A DNA stretch of 64,000 bases. Source: Methanobacteriota archaeon. GTDB taxonomy: Archaea > Thermoplasmatota > Thermoplasmata > Thermoplasmatales > GCA-001856825. Where the stretch lies: the NCBI GenBank assembly GCA_017857235.1, contig JAFMDN010000001.1, positions 24,886 to 88,885 of the forward strand, read 5' to 3'. Below the pieces are notes generated by a model. It was not told the origin of the DNA, did no database searches, and was given only the letters and a program-made list of their open reading frames with translations. Within the stretch, counting starts at the first letter, position 1, and every line of letters begins with the position of its first letter. Shown piece after piece: positions 35,830 to 44,971 of the stretch. The translations under genes and the position numbers were made by a program.

Positions 35830-36000
35830 TCATATGGATAAAGGCCAAAACACTTTGAGCAATTCAATCGTGACACCAAAAATTATTGCAATATATAGAA
35901 CCAGTTTGGGATCAAGAATGGGACCTAAGTCTTCCTCTTCCTCAAAATATCTGATTAAGCCAGCTGCTGATTGGAAACCTGATCCCCTTTTCTCGGCCAT
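35830..36000 (-). CDS. Preprotein translocase Sec61 beta subunit (archaeal SecG)
   Basis: 56-aa gene below usual ORF cut-offs, antisense to a spurious longer ORF. Translation begins MAEKRGSGFQSAAGLIRY, then FEEEEDLGPILDPKLVL, followed by one hydrophobic helix (YIAIIFGVTI). This is the conserved SAAGLxRYFxEE...G/D-P pattern of archaeal Sec61 beta, a tail-anchored subunit of SecYE. Stop TGA at 35830-35832. Confidence 0.92.
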   Translation of the reverse strand: MAEKRGSGFQSAAGLIRYFEEEEDLGPILDPKLVLYIAIIFGVTIELLKVFWPLSI

Positions 36001-36143
36001 TTGATAAGCAATAAATGATTTGATTTAAATTTTTTCTATCCCTTAATTTCATAATAGGTTATGATTCGAGAATTTTAACGGAATAAAATTTACAGATACA
36101 AATTACTTAAAAAAATTGCAATATTTATTTAAGATAAGATTTA

Positions 36144-37892
36144 ATGCAGATGAGAAAGGGATTTACCATGAAAGACCTAAACCTAATGGTAGCCGGGCCG
36201 CAAGGAAGTGGAATAAACTTCACTTCAGATACTTTCTCTAAGGTTATGGCTCGGCTGGGATATTATGTATTCAGCAATGCAGAGCTTTTCTCTACCATAA
36301 AAGGCGAACATTCTTACTTTAGGGTCAGAGTTAGTGATGAGCTAATAAGGAGTTATTCCAAGAGGGTCGACATACTGATTGCATTAGATTCTAAAAGCAT
36401 AATATTGCATAAAGACGAAGTTGATAACAACGGTTTTATAATAACAGAGGAAAAGCCACTTGATTCAAGATTTATACAGGTTGAGTACAACAAGATTCTC
36501 CAAAATGTAGCTAATAAATACAACAAGAATCTATCTGAACTAAGCGTTATGAAAAATACCATTGCCCTTGCAGTTGTTGGAAAAATTGCTTCCATACCAA
36601 AGGATGCCATACAAAAGGTGATTAGTGAAAATTTCGCAAAGAGACCAAATATTGCAGAATTGAACAATGCAGTAGTGGATGAAACATACTCCATAACAAA
36701 AATTGAAAGAAGCATAACTTTGCCCAAGGGGAAGTCATTTGGAAAAATGTTAATAAATACAGCTGAGGCAGTAGCTATTGGTAAAATTGCCGCCGGATTG
36801 AGGTTTCAATCTTATTACCCAATAACACCTGCGAGCGATGAATCTCAGTATCTGGAAGGGGTTATGTCCAAATACAATGTAATTGTAGAGCAAACGGAGG
36901 ACGAAATAGCCGCAATTAATATGGCTATTGCGGCTGCAAATACAGGATTAAGGGCAGCCACTAGCACATCTGGGCCTGGATTTTCATTAATGGTTGAAGC
37001 GCTTTCATATGCAGGAATGACAGAAACGCCCGTTGTAATATTCTACTACCAAAGAGCTGGCCCATCAACTGGTATGCCAACTAGACACGAACAGGGTGAT
37101 TTGAAATTCGCGATAAGTGCAGGCCATGGAGAGTTTCCAAGGATAGTAATAGCACCTGGTGACCATGAAGAGGCCTTTTACGATGCATTTGAATCTTTTA
37201 ACCTTGCTGAGAAATATCAATTGCCTGTAATAGTGATGCTTGATAAATCCATGGCAATGAGCAATTATACAATTCCAAAATTTGATACATCAAAGCTCAA
37301 AATAGATAGAGGTAAGTTAATTCTTGAGGGAGAGGTAAGCAACTATAAGAGGTATGCGTTTACAGAAGATGGCATTTCACCAAGAACAGTCCCTGGAGTT
37401 AAAAACGGAATGTTCACCATTGCCGGAGACGAACATGAGGAAGATGGACACATCTTCAGCGAAGACCCAGATAATAGGATCAGAATGATGGATAAAAGGA
37501 TGGGTAAGCTAAAGAAGGTTCTAAGTGAAATACCCACAGATATGAAATACAAGTTTTATGGAAATGGAGAGAACCTCATAATTTCATGGGGATCACCCAA
37601 AGGAGCTATACTTGATGCAATAAGAGAGAGACCGGAATATTCATACTTACAGATCAGATTATTACATCCATTCCCGGTGGATGAAGTAAAACCCTTTGCC
37701 AAATACAAAAGGATCGTAACAGTGGAACAAAATTATTCTGGTCAGCTTGCAGACATTCTAAAAGAAGATGCTGGAATTGATGTTAATTCCAGAATAGTGA
37801 AGTTTAATGGTAGACCCATAGCTTTTGAGGAGTTGATTGAAGGGTTAGATAGATCTAAAACTGAAAGGAGGGTGGTGTTAACTTATGCCTAA
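36144..37892 (+). CDS. 2-oxoacid:ferredoxin oxidoreductase, alpha subunit with fused gamma domain
   Basis: 582 aa. N-terminal gamma domain (GPQGSGINFTSDTFSKVMARLG, about 14-35) joined to the alpha domain (RFQSYYPITPASDESQYLE, about 215; GPGFSLMVEALSYAGMTETP). Oxidatively decarboxylates pyruvate, 2-oxoglutarate or branched 2-oxoacids with CoA and ferredoxin. A TATA-like ATATTTATTTAAG near 36120 is about 25 bp before ATG 36144 (leaderless); ATG 36168 is an alternative. The beta gene overlaps by 8 bp. Confidence 0.88.
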   Translation: MQMRKGFTMKDLNLMVAGPQGSGINFTSDTFSKVMARLGYYVFSNAELFSTIKGEHSYFRVRVSDELIRSYSKRVDILIALDSKSIILHKDEVDNNGFIITEEKPLDSRFIQVEYNKILQNVANKYNKNLSELSVMKNTIALAVVGKIASIPKDAIQKVISENFAKRPNIAELNNAVVDETYSITKIERSITLPKGKSFGKMLINTAEAVAIGKIAAGLRFQSYYPITPASDESQYLEGVMSKYNVIVEQTEDEIAAINMAIAAANTGLRAATSTSGPGFSLMVEALSYAGMTETPVVIFYYQRAGPSTGMPTRHEQGDLKFAISAGHGEFPRIVIAPGDHEEAFYDAFESFNLAEKYQLPVIVMLDKSMAMSNYTIPKFDTSKLKIDRGKLILEGEVSNYKRYAFTEDGISPRTVPGVKNGMFTIAGDEHEEDGHIFSEDPDNRIRMMDKRMGKLKKVLSEIPTDMKYKFYGNGENLIISWGSPKGAILDAIRERPEYSYLQIRLLHPFPVDEVKPFAKYKRIVTVEQNYSGQLADILKEDAGIDVNSRIVKFNGRPIAFEELIEGLDRSKTERRVVLTYA

Positions 37893-38790
37893 TACTTACA
37901 GAACAAATGTTGAAATAGATTGGTGTCCAGGATGTGGAGATTTCGGTATACTCAACGCTCTGACACTGGCACTACAGGAATTGAAAATACCTAATGAGAA
38001 AGTAGCATTAACCGGTGGTATCGGTTGCAGTTCAAAAATTCCTCATTATGTAAATGTATATGCATACCACACATTACATGGTAGGTCTTTGGCCCAGGCA
38101 CAAGCAATAAAAATTGCTAATCCTGAATTGGAAGTTATCGCAGCGGCAGGTGATGGAGATGCATTGGGTATTGGTACTCAACATTTTGTAGCTGCTGGAA
38201 GGAGAAATGTTGACCTCACCTATCTCATATTTGACAATGGAGTCTATGGTCTTACAAAAGGGCAAGCATCCCCGACACTTCCATATGGTGAAAGCCCTAA
38301 ATCGTTACAGGTAGAAAATATCAAGGATCCAGTCAATCCAATTTTCCTTGCACTTGCTTCAGGGTATACATTTGTTGCAAGATCTTATTCTTACAATATA
38401 AAACATCTTAAGGACACCATAATTAGGGCCATTAAACACAAAGGGCTTGCCTTAGTAGATATAATGCAACCGTGCGTTACTTACAATAACATCAATACAA
38501 AGGAATATTACGATGCTAGGTTGTATGACCTGCAGAAGGAAGGGTGGGATCCTGTTGCTAAGAATGAAGATGAATATAAACAGAAATTAGGACAGGCTAC
38601 TATAAAATCCCTGGAATGGGGAGATAAAATTCCTATGGGGGTATTCATTGAATATCAGAAGGAAACCTATGATGAACGTTTATCCAGGCTTCTAATGAAC
38701 TATAAATCCAAAAATTTCGTAACATTGCCCATACACGAAAATGGAAAGCCAGTGAATGATATAACTCCTCTTATAGAGGAATTAATTTGA
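37885..38790 (+). CDS. 2-oxoacid:ferredoxin oxidoreductase, beta subunit
   Basis: 301 aa. Fe-S and TPP-binding motifs: DWCPGCGDFGI (residues 12-22), TGGIGCSSKIPHY, GDGDALGIGTQHF and the NxxYGLTKGQ TPP/metal motif; a Cys in MQPCVTYNN supplies the fourth ligand. No separate delta ferredoxin subunit. Coupled to the alpha-gamma gene. Substrate range unknown. Confidence 0.9.
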   Translation: MPNTYRTNVEIDWCPGCGDFGILNALTLALQELKIPNEKVALTGGIGCSSKIPHYVNVYAYHTLHGRSLAQAQAIKIANPELEVIAAAGDGDALGIGTQHFVAAGRRNVDLTYLIFDNGVYGLTKGQASPTLPYGESPKSLQVENIKDPVNPIFLALASGYTFVARSYSYNIKHLKDTIIRAIKHKGLALVDIMQPCVTYNNINTKEYYDARLYDLQKEGWDPVAKNEDEYKQKLGQATIKSLEWGDKIPMGVFIEYQKETYDERLSRLLMNYKSKNFVTLPIHENGKPVNDITPLIEELI

Positions 38791-38924
38791 TCATAGATTC
38801 AAATCAATTTTATTTTGTTTTTCTATTAGTTTGTGATGATTGATTTCCTTTTATCATCATATTTATCGGAACGCATCAAAAAATCAGTTTAAGAAGAAAT
38901 AGTAAATTAAGAATTTTTCAAAAA

Positions 38925-38999
38925 TAGCGGGGGGTGGATTTGAACCACCGATCTACGGGTTATGAGCCCGTCGGGATTTCCTGGCTACCCCACCCCGCT
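38925..38999 (-). tRNA. Initiator tRNA-Met (CAT)
   Basis: 75 nt without encoded CCA. Minus strand begins AGCGGGGTGGGGTAGCC; acceptor arms AGCGGGG and CCCCGCT pair fully, giving the A1-U72 pair and three G-C pairs in the anticodon stem (GGGCTCATAACCC) that mark the archaeal initiator. Anticodon CAT is at 38962-38964. No intron. Confidence 0.95.
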
Positions 39000-39020
39000 G
39001 ATACCAGTATGAGCGCTCTG

Positions 39021-39031
39021 GATTTATATTT
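39021..39031 (-). promoter_or_regulatory. TATA box of initiator tRNA-Met
   Basis: On the minus strand, AAATATAAATC (39021-39031) is centred about 27 bp upstream of the tRNA 5' end at 38999, standard archaeal TATA spacing. Confidence 0.6.
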
Positions 39032-39173
39032 TCCCATTTTTGATGGTGTTAATGGGATTTCTGACGAAAAATACCTTTAAAGATAAACCGTACAGAATTA
39101 AATTTAATATCTTTTTAGAAAATGAATCGAAGAAAAATTTTTATCGTTTTATAAGATAAATCAAATTACCGAA

Positions 39174-39995
39174 ATGATATTTGAAAAAAATCCTAATATT
39201 TTCATAAAATCCGTGGAAATTACTTCAAGCAGGTCACCGGGACTGAAAGATATTGAAAGTGCCAGGGAACTTATTTTAGATTACATAAATATGGCTACAA
39301 GTCCTTATAACCCAAGAGGATTGCCCTCTATCGACCCAATTTTAATTTTGCATGAATTCGGTAGAAATTCAAATGTTGAATTGGTTCCTCACATATCCCC
39401 CAGAGATGGTAACAAACTTATGATAATTTCTAGAGTTGTAACATCACTCAAAGTAGGAATAAACAGCTTTCTGGTACTAAGAGGGGATAGCATAAATCCC
39501 AGGATTGGTTCAGAACCTGTAGATGAGATTGATACAATAGGCCTTATGAAATATCTGAAGGAAAATGAATATTTGAAAGAGATTTCTAGTAAATTTGGTA
39601 TGGATATTAACATAGGTGGAATTTCTAACCCGCATAGAGGTAATGAGCAAGAAGTATTAAATGCAAAAATTGCAGCTGGATGTAGTTTTTTCATTACACA
39701 TTCAATTTATGATCCAGAAGTTTTAAAACATGATTGGATCAAGCATAGAAAATTCAAATTGATTGCTGGTTTTATTCCTATATTGAAAAAGGCTTCATTG
39801 GATTTTTACAGGGATTTGGACTTAAATATTCCAGATAACCTTCTTGAAAAAATGGAAAATTCAGCAGATTTGGAAAATTTGTTTTTCAATTTAATTGTAA
39901 ATTCAATAGATGAATTGAAAGGATACATCGATGGCATTCATTTAATGCCTATAGGTAAATATAAATTTGCTAGGAAAGTTTTGGAGGTGATTTAA
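39174..39995 (+). CDS. MetF-like methylenetetrahydrofolate reductase domain protein
   Basis: 273 aa TIM-barrel of the MTHFR family: VEITSSRSPG near the N-terminus, LVPHISPRDGNK, FLVLRGDSINPRIG (about residue 101, flavin/substrate motif) and ITHSIYDPEVL. It would supply the methyl group for the two MetE-type genes that follow. No bacterial-type NADH regulatory domain. A TATA-like TTTTATAAG (39147-39155) sits about 23 bp before the ATG. The 3' end (GGAGGTGATT then TAA) carries the Shine-Dalgarno of the next gene. Confidence 0.8.
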   Translation: MIFEKNPNIFIKSVEITSSRSPGLKDIESARELILDYINMATSPYNPRGLPSIDPILILHEFGRNSNVELVPHISPRDGNKLMIISRVVTSLKVGINSFLVLRGDSINPRIGSEPVDEIDTIGLMKYLKENEYLKEISSKFGMDINIGGISNPHRGNEQEVLNAKIAAGCSFFITHSIYDPEVLKHDWIKHRKFKLIAGFIPILKKASLDFYRDLDLNIPDNLLEKMENSADLENLFFNLIVNSIDELKGYIDGIHLMPIGKYKFARKVLEVI

Positions 39996-39998
39996 ACG

Positions 39999-40856
39999 AT
40001 TGTTAGGAAACTTATTTATGGGATATACCCAAGAAGTGAAAGGCTAAGACTGGGAATAGGAAGATGGGAAAGGGGAATTATAGAAACGAATGATCTGATA
40101 AAAATGATTACGGAAGAAAAGGATCAATTCTACAAAATGATGCGAGTGAACAAGGTAGATTACTATACTGATCCCCTTTTCAACTGGCAGGATATTTTCA
40201 GGCCGCTGGTGGCTAGTATAGATGGTATTTCATTGGGACCATTGACAAGATACTTTGAAACCAATACTTTTTATAGAAAACCCATAGTCAATGAAATAGG
40301 TAATGTCAAAAATTCCCTGGATGTGGATGGATCTGAATATAACATTCCAGGACCTGTATATAAACCCAATGAATTTGATGGATATATGACATTCCTTCCG
40401 GGAATTGGAACTTTCTATTCATTGTCACAAGTAAATATGGATTTCAAAAAATTTCAGGATGGAATGATAGAGGTTTACAGTCAATTATTGAAAATTATGG
40501 GGACTGACAAGGTTTTCTTTTATGAAGAGGTCCCAAAGGATGCTGAAGTTTATGGTTCATTTACCCAAAGGGTTTTTTTAAGAATACCACTCAATTCAAA
40601 GAATTCTCATATTAACAGTTTGAAAGTTTATTCACTAATAACTGAAGACCCGTATTTATCGTCTAAATATTCCAATCTACCGGGGTATTTTGCGTTAGAT
40701 TCAACCAGTACAAAATTAGAAAATGATTTGCCCGGCGAACTTAAAAGATTTGTAGATGATTTCCCGGAATTACTTATTACTCATAACAATTACTTAGACT
40801 TTCTGCCCAGAAAAATTGCTGATAAGAAAGTTGAATTGCTGGGAGGTGTCGCTTAA
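39999..40856 (+). CDS. MetE-like protein, N-terminal-type half; apparent ATT start
   Basis: About 285 aa. The conserved N-terminus IYGIYPRSERLR lies upstream of the first ATG (40104) in an open frame; codons from metF's TAA to this motif are ACG ATT GTT AGG AAA CTT and contain no ATG, GTG or TTG. GGAGGTGA (39983-39990) is 8 bases before ATT 39999, so AUU initiation is my best call. Domain resembles cobalamin-independent methionine synthase/UroD barrels (YTDPLFNWQDIFRP). A shorter product from ATG 40104 would lose the first strand. Stop overlaps the next ATG (TAATG). Confidence 0.65.
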   Translation: MVRKLIYGIYPRSERLRLGIGRWERGIIETNDLIKMITEEKDQFYKMMRVNKVDYYTDPLFNWQDIFRPLVASIDGISLGPLTRYFETNTFYRKPIVNEIGNVKNSLDVDGSEYNIPGPVYKPNEFDGYMTFLPGIGTFYSLSQVNMDFKKFQDGMIEVYSQLLKIMGTDKVFFYEEVPKDAEVYGSFTQRVFLRIPLNSKNSHINSLKVYSLITEDPYLSSKYSNLPGYFALDSTSTKLENDLPGELKRFVDDFPELLITHNNYLDFLPRKIADKKVELLGGVA

Positions 40857-41869
40857 TGAATTCGGATTATCTTTTAACTCAGGAAATAGGCTCATTTAGA
40901 AAACCAGAATATCTTTCACGAAAATTCAGATCTCTAGATGAAAATGAATTAAATGAATTGGCATCTAAGGCTACCTTCGAAACAATTGAACTGTACGAAA
41001 AAGCAGGGCTGGACAATATCGGTGTAGGGGGAGAGATGTTCAGGTGGGAGATGTATGAACACCCAATTAGGAGGCTGGATGGCATAATTGTTCATGGACC
41101 TGTAAGATCCTTCGATAACAGATATTATAACAAAGGTAGCGTTGTGAATAAACTAAAAAGGATCAAGAGCTTCCATATGGAAGAAATTCAGCTGTTGAAA
41201 AAATTAAAGAAAAAGAATATTAAAATACCCATTACTGGCCCATATACCTTAATGGATTGGTCTTTTAATGAATACTATAGAGATAGATATGAACTGGCAA
41301 TGGAATTTGGAAAAATAGTCAATCAGGAAATTAGGGAACTGAAAGAATTTTGGGGAGATGATTTATTACAGATACAGATAGATGAACCTGCTGCTACAAC
41401 ACATCCAGCTGAAATGACAACTGTTTTGGATTCCATAAATGAATCCGTTAGAGATATAAATGGCATAGAGGTTCATCTCCATGTTTGCTACAGTATTGAT
41501 TACGGTCTTCTCTTCAACATAGTTCCAGATTTAAAGGTTGATTATTACAATCTTGAATTTGCAAACAGAGATTCACTAAATCTCAATGCTGATAGGATCG
41601 GATACGCAGATGTCAAAAGATTCAAGGATGCTATGGACGTTACATCTAGAAAAATTGGACTTGGACTAGGTGTTACTGATGTACACATTGACGATATTGA
41701 AACTGTTGACCTCATAAAGAACAGAATAGAATATGCACTAAAATTCATTGAACCTGACAGACTTAGGATTAATCCTGATTGTGGTCTGAGAACGAGGTCC
41801 AGAGAAGTGGGGTACAATAAATTGAAGAATATGGTGGATGCCACAAGAGAAGTTTTAAAAAATTTATAA
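40856..41869 (+). CDS. MetE-like methionine synthase, C-terminal catalytic type
   Basis: 337 aa. Zinc-ligand candidates HLHVCYS (about residue 205-211) and INPDCGLRTR (about residue 303) match the catalytic half of cobalamin-independent methionine synthase; GSFRKPEYLSRKF is the N-terminal substrate loop. Core-MetE proteins of Archaea transfer a methyl group to homocysteine, in some lineages from a corrinoid protein rather than from methyl-folate. GGAGGTG precedes the ATG. Third gene of the metF-metE operon. Confidence 0.85.
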   Translation: MNSDYLLTQEIGSFRKPEYLSRKFRSLDENELNELASKATFETIELYEKAGLDNIGVGGEMFRWEMYEHPIRRLDGIIVHGPVRSFDNRYYNKGSVVNKLKRIKSFHMEEIQLLKKLKKKNIKIPITGPYTLMDWSFNEYYRDRYELAMEFGKIVNQEIRELKEFWGDDLLQIQIDEPAATTHPAEMTTVLDSINESVRDINGIEVHLHVCYSIDYGLLFNIVPDLKVDYYNLEFANRDSLNLNADRIGYADVKRFKDAMDVTSRKIGLGLGVTDVHIDDIETVDLIKNRIEYALKFIEPDRLRINPDCGLRTRSREVGYNKLKNMVDATREVLKNL

Positions 41870-41911
41870 ATTTTATCACAATTTTAATATGTTAATTAAA
41901 AATAAGCTCTC

Positions 41912-42925
41912 ATGCAGAGAGCTGCTATTTTAAAGGAAATTAATAAATTCCCTGAAATTGAAGATTTTCCTGATGAAGAGCCTGAAGATAATGAAGTTTT
42001 AATAGAACAAAACGAGACTGGAATCTGCTATAGGGATATTCTAACAATGAAAGGATTCTTTCCCAGAGTAACGCTCCCAATAGTTCCTGGGCATGAAATT
42101 TCAGGGAAAGTTGTTAAAATTGGAAAAAACGTAACGAAATTCAAAGTTGGAGATAGGGTATCTTCCTTGATATATGTCCCCTGCGGTAAATGTGAATACT
42201 GCCTTAGCGGGAGGGAAAATTTATGCAGAAATAAAAGAACCTTCGGTGAATCACTAAATGGTGCTTATAAAAAGTACATAAGGGTGCCAGAAATAAGTCT
42301 GGTAAAGGTACCTGATGGAGTTGGTGAAGAAGAAGCGGTAATTGCAGCATGCGTAACTGGAATGCTAATTCAGGCTATGAGGGTAAACGGAGGCTTATCT
42401 GAAGGTCAATGGGTACTTGTAACTGGTGCGGGTGGAGGAGTTGGAAGTCATGCTGTACAAATTTCCAAAGCATATGGCGCCAAGGTGATAGCCGAAACAT
42501 CTTCACCGTGGAAAAAAGAATTGCTTGAAAAACTAGGTGCAGATTATGTTATAGAAAAAGAAAACATGGAAAGAAAGGTTAAGGAAATAACAGGTGATGG
42601 TGTACACCTAGCTCTTGAAAGTGTTGGAAGACCCACCTTTAATGAGGCATTTAGAAGTCTCAGATTCGGCGGATCGGTTGTTGTGGTTGGGAACGTTGAT
42701 GTTACCCCGGTAAATTTGCCTTTGGGCAATTTGATATTAAAGGGGAATAAAGTAATTGGGAGCATAAGTTCTACGAAAAGAGATATGGAAGAAGCTCTTC
42801 GCCTATCTAAGGAGGGAAAAATAAAAGCCATTGTAGGGAAGAAGTTTGATTTAAATAATGTAAAAGAAGCGTATGAAGCCCTGGATAGAAAAGAGATATT
42901 TGGAAGGGCCTTCCTCAAGCTTTAG
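41912..42925 (+). CDS. Zinc MDR dehydrogenase, acryloyl-CoA reductase-like
   Basis: 337 aa. Catalytic zinc Cys in ICYRDILTMKGFFPR (about 36-50), GHEISGKV, structural zinc CGKCEYCLSGRENLC, and nucleotide-binding GAGGGVGSHAVQ. The CYRDxLxxxGFxPR pattern resembles Sulfolobales acryloyl-CoA reductase of the 3-hydroxypropionate cycle more than plain alcohol dehydrogenases. Without other cycle genes here, simple alcohol or enoyl reduction is equally possible. Confidence 0.75.
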   Translation: MQRAAILKEINKFPEIEDFPDEEPEDNEVLIEQNETGICYRDILTMKGFFPRVTLPIVPGHEISGKVVKIGKNVTKFKVGDRVSSLIYVPCGKCEYCLSGRENLCRNKRTFGESLNGAYKKYIRVPEISLVKVPDGVGEEEAVIAACVTGMLIQAMRVNGGLSEGQWVLVTGAGGGVGSHAVQISKAYGAKVIAETSSPWKKELLEKLGADYVIEKENMERKVKEITGDGVHLALESVGRPTFNEAFRSLRFGGSVVVVGNVDVTPVNLPLGNLILKGNKVIGSISSTKRDMEEALRLSKEGKIKAIVGKKFDLNNVKEAYEALDRKEIFGRAFLKL

Positions 42926-43430
42926 TCTCAAAGAATTTTTTCCTATTATCCCAAGACTGCATTAAGTCATTTATCCCTTTATTTATTTTATCCAAGACAT
43001 TCTTATCAAACTCACCGGATATAGATGCCCCTCTGAATGTATTGACGTTGTCCTGTATTGAAAGCAATGTATCGACTGAAAATTCGTCCATTTCATACAG
43101 TTTCTTAATTTCTTCTTGCGTGGCATTGATTACCTTATCAGTTTTTGTGAATTCGGATGGCAGACTTGCCAAATATTGCAGTTTTTTTAGTGTTTCTTCA
43201 GCCTGTGAAGCTTCCTTCAAAAGATTATAATCCTTTAAATTTTGAATAGCGGCAGAAAGGTTTGATGATATTATTTTTACTCTTTTTGATATTTCATTGT
43301 AAATTGTGAGGGAGTTCCCCTTAATATCTACATTTTCCTTGTAAGGTTTATATTCCGGCAATTTGCTCTGCAATTTCTTTAATATTATCAATGATCTATC
43401 TGGCATGGGTGGGAGATTTATATCGCTCAT
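42915..43430 (-). CDS. Unknown coiled-coil protein
   Basis: 171 aa from ATG 43430; a longer frame reaches 43445, but a minus-strand ATATTTATATC (43450-43460) is about 25 bp before ATG 43430, fitting a leaderless start. The protein is helical with heptad-like segments (residues 25-110), no cysteines and no membrane segment. I do not recognise a family. It overlaps the dehydrogenase stop by 11 bp convergently and is divergent from L15e. Confidence 0.65.
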   Translation of the reverse strand: MSDINLPPMPDRSLIILKKLQSKLPEYKPYKENVDIKGNSLTIYNEISKRVKIISSNLSAAIQNLKDYNLLKEASQAEETLKKLQYLASLPSEFTKTDKVINATQEEIKKLYEMDEFSVDTLLSIQDNVNTFRGASISGEFDKNVLDKINKGINDLMQSWDNRKKFFETKA

Positions 43431-43503
43431 GTAACTGAATTCCAAGATGATATAAATATTAACCTAATCCTTTTATAATCAATAAATATAACCAAAAACT
43501 AAG

Positions 43504-44106
43504 GTGTCGGAATTGGAGGCTAAAAGTAGCTATTCATTTGAATCTCAAAACATACTTAAGGCTAAAGAGGAGATCCCTGACTATGTAAGGCTGAGGATGG
43601 TCTCTTGGAGAAGGGGACCTGCCATAGTAAGGGTTGAAAAACCTACTAAGATAGCAAGAGCCAGGTCATTGGGTTATAAGGATAAACCTGGTTTTGTTGT
43701 TGTAAGAATCAGGATAAAGAGGGGAGATCTTCATAGGAGAAACATAATGGGAGGCAGAAGGCCAAGGAGATATGGCTATAATAAATTGACACATGGAAAA
43801 AGCGAGAAATGGATTGCTGAGGAAAGGGTTCAAGATAAATATCCAAATTTGAATGTCCTTAATTCATATTATCTTGCTGAAGATGGAAAATACAAATTCT
43901 TTGAAGTTATACTTGTTGATCCAAGCCATCCAAATATCAAAAATGATCCCCATCTTTCATGGACTGGCGAACCTGCAAATGTCGGAAGAGTTTACAGGGG
44001 TTTAACCTCTTCAGGCAAGAAGGCACGCGGACTAAGGAAGAAAGGGAAAGGATCTGAAAAATCAAGACCTTCTATAAGGGCCAACGGAAGGCTCAGGAGA
44101 CATTAA
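43504..44106 (+). CDS. rpl15e: 50S ribosomal protein L15e
   Basis: 200 aa. [55 protein letters not shown] and the basic tail [15 protein letters not shown] identify L15e. GTG start 43504 lies about 28 bp after TTTTATAAT (43472-43480). Overlaps the convergent THUMP-like gene by 14 bp. Confidence 0.95.
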   Translation: MSELEAKSSYSFESQNILKAKEEIPDYVRLRMVSWRRGPAIVRVEKPTKIARARSLGYKDKPGFVVVRIRIKRGDLHRRNIMGGRRPRRYGYNKLTHGKSEKWIAEERVQDKYPNLNVLNSYYLAEDGKYKFFEVILVDPSHPNIKNDPHLSWTGEPANVGRVYRGLTSSGKKARGLRKKGKGSEKSRPSIRANGRLRRH

Positions 44107-44440
44107 CTAGATACTTTCCTTTCCACTTTTTAATTTCAATTAAATTATCAGGATTCTCCAAATCTACTCTTTTACCTTTTGAAATAAACAAACCCGCGAA
44201 TTTATCAATTACATCTCTGGATGAATCTATTTTAAAACTCTGACCTGGAAAGTCTAATTCACCAACTTCTTTTTCTTCCATTAATAAGTATTTCTTCCCA
44301 ATGTTTTCAATTTCCTTTTGAGACAATGGAATTATTAAAACATGAAATTTTGCCTCATCCTCTAAAAATTCAATATTTTCCTGTATTAATCTTGACTTAA
44401 TATCATTAAATTTCTCTTTTCTCACTACGTAGCAAATCAC
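44093..44440 (-). CDS. Small THUMP-like protein without catalytic domain
   Basis: 115 aa, GTG start. The C-terminal half ([18 protein letters not shown] region, residues about 85-108) resembles a THUMP RNA-binding domain; the N-terminal half is a ferredoxin-like region as in Trm11/Trm14 N-termini. The methyltransferase domain expected in those proteins is absent. It may be a stand-alone tRNA-binding subunit or a remnant. Assignment is tentative. Confidence 0.5.
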   Translation of the reverse strand: MICYVVRKEKFNDIKSRLIQENIEFLEDEAKFHVLIIPLSQKEIENIGKKYLLMEEKEVGELDFPGQSFKIDSSRDVIDKFAGLFISKGKRVDLENPDNLIEIKKWKGKYLVNVS

Positions 44441-44485
44441 AACCCTCGTAATGTTACAAACATATTTCTATTATTTTGTGTATTA

Positions 44486-44971
44486 ATGGTTATGAACATC
44501 CGGATCGTTAAAATTAAAAAGGAAGATGAAAATGTAATTATCGGGCAAAGCCACTTCATAAAGACGGTAGAAGATTTTTATGAGGCATTGGCTACAGCTT
44601 CCCCTGGGATTAAATTCGGATTAGCCTTTTGTGAAGCTTCAGGTAAAAGATTAGTTAGGCATGACGGTAACGATGCTGAATTAGAAAAAAGGGCTGTTGA
44701 AAATGCAATGAATGTTGGAGCTGGACATTCTTTCATAATACATATTAAAAATGCATATCCCATAAATGTTCTTCCACATTTAAGGTCAAAGGAGGAACTT
44801 GTAAATATATTTGCAGCAACTGCTAATGACCTATCAGTTGTTGTTATTGATGAAGGTGATCAATCCGGAATAATAGGGGTCTTAGACGGTTACAAACCAC
44901 TTGGAATTGAAGGAAACAATGATATTGAAGATAGAAAAAAATTTCTAAGAGATATAGGTTATAAAAGATGA
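44486..44971 (+). CDS. Adenosine-specific kinase family protein
   Basis: 161 aa (ATG 44486; ATG 44492 also possible). Family pattern: [49 protein letters not shown] and [14 protein letters not shown] (former DUF355). Related proteins bind adenosine/AMP; physiological role is unclear. Its stop overlaps the methyltransferase ATG (44968-44971). Confidence 0.82.
   Translation: MVMNIRIVKIKKEDENVIIGQSHFIKTVEDFYEALATASPGIKFGLAFCEASGKRLVRHDGNDAELEKRAVENAMNVGAGHSFIIHIKNAYPINVLPHLRSKEELVNIFAATANDLSVVVIDEGDQSGIIGVLDGYKPLGIEGNNDIEDRKKFLRDIGYKR

Noticed and set aside
35615-36004. 129-codon plus-strand open frame.
   Set aside because: It is antisense to the ABC ATPase start and to Sec61 beta, whose minus-strand sequence is clearly conserved.
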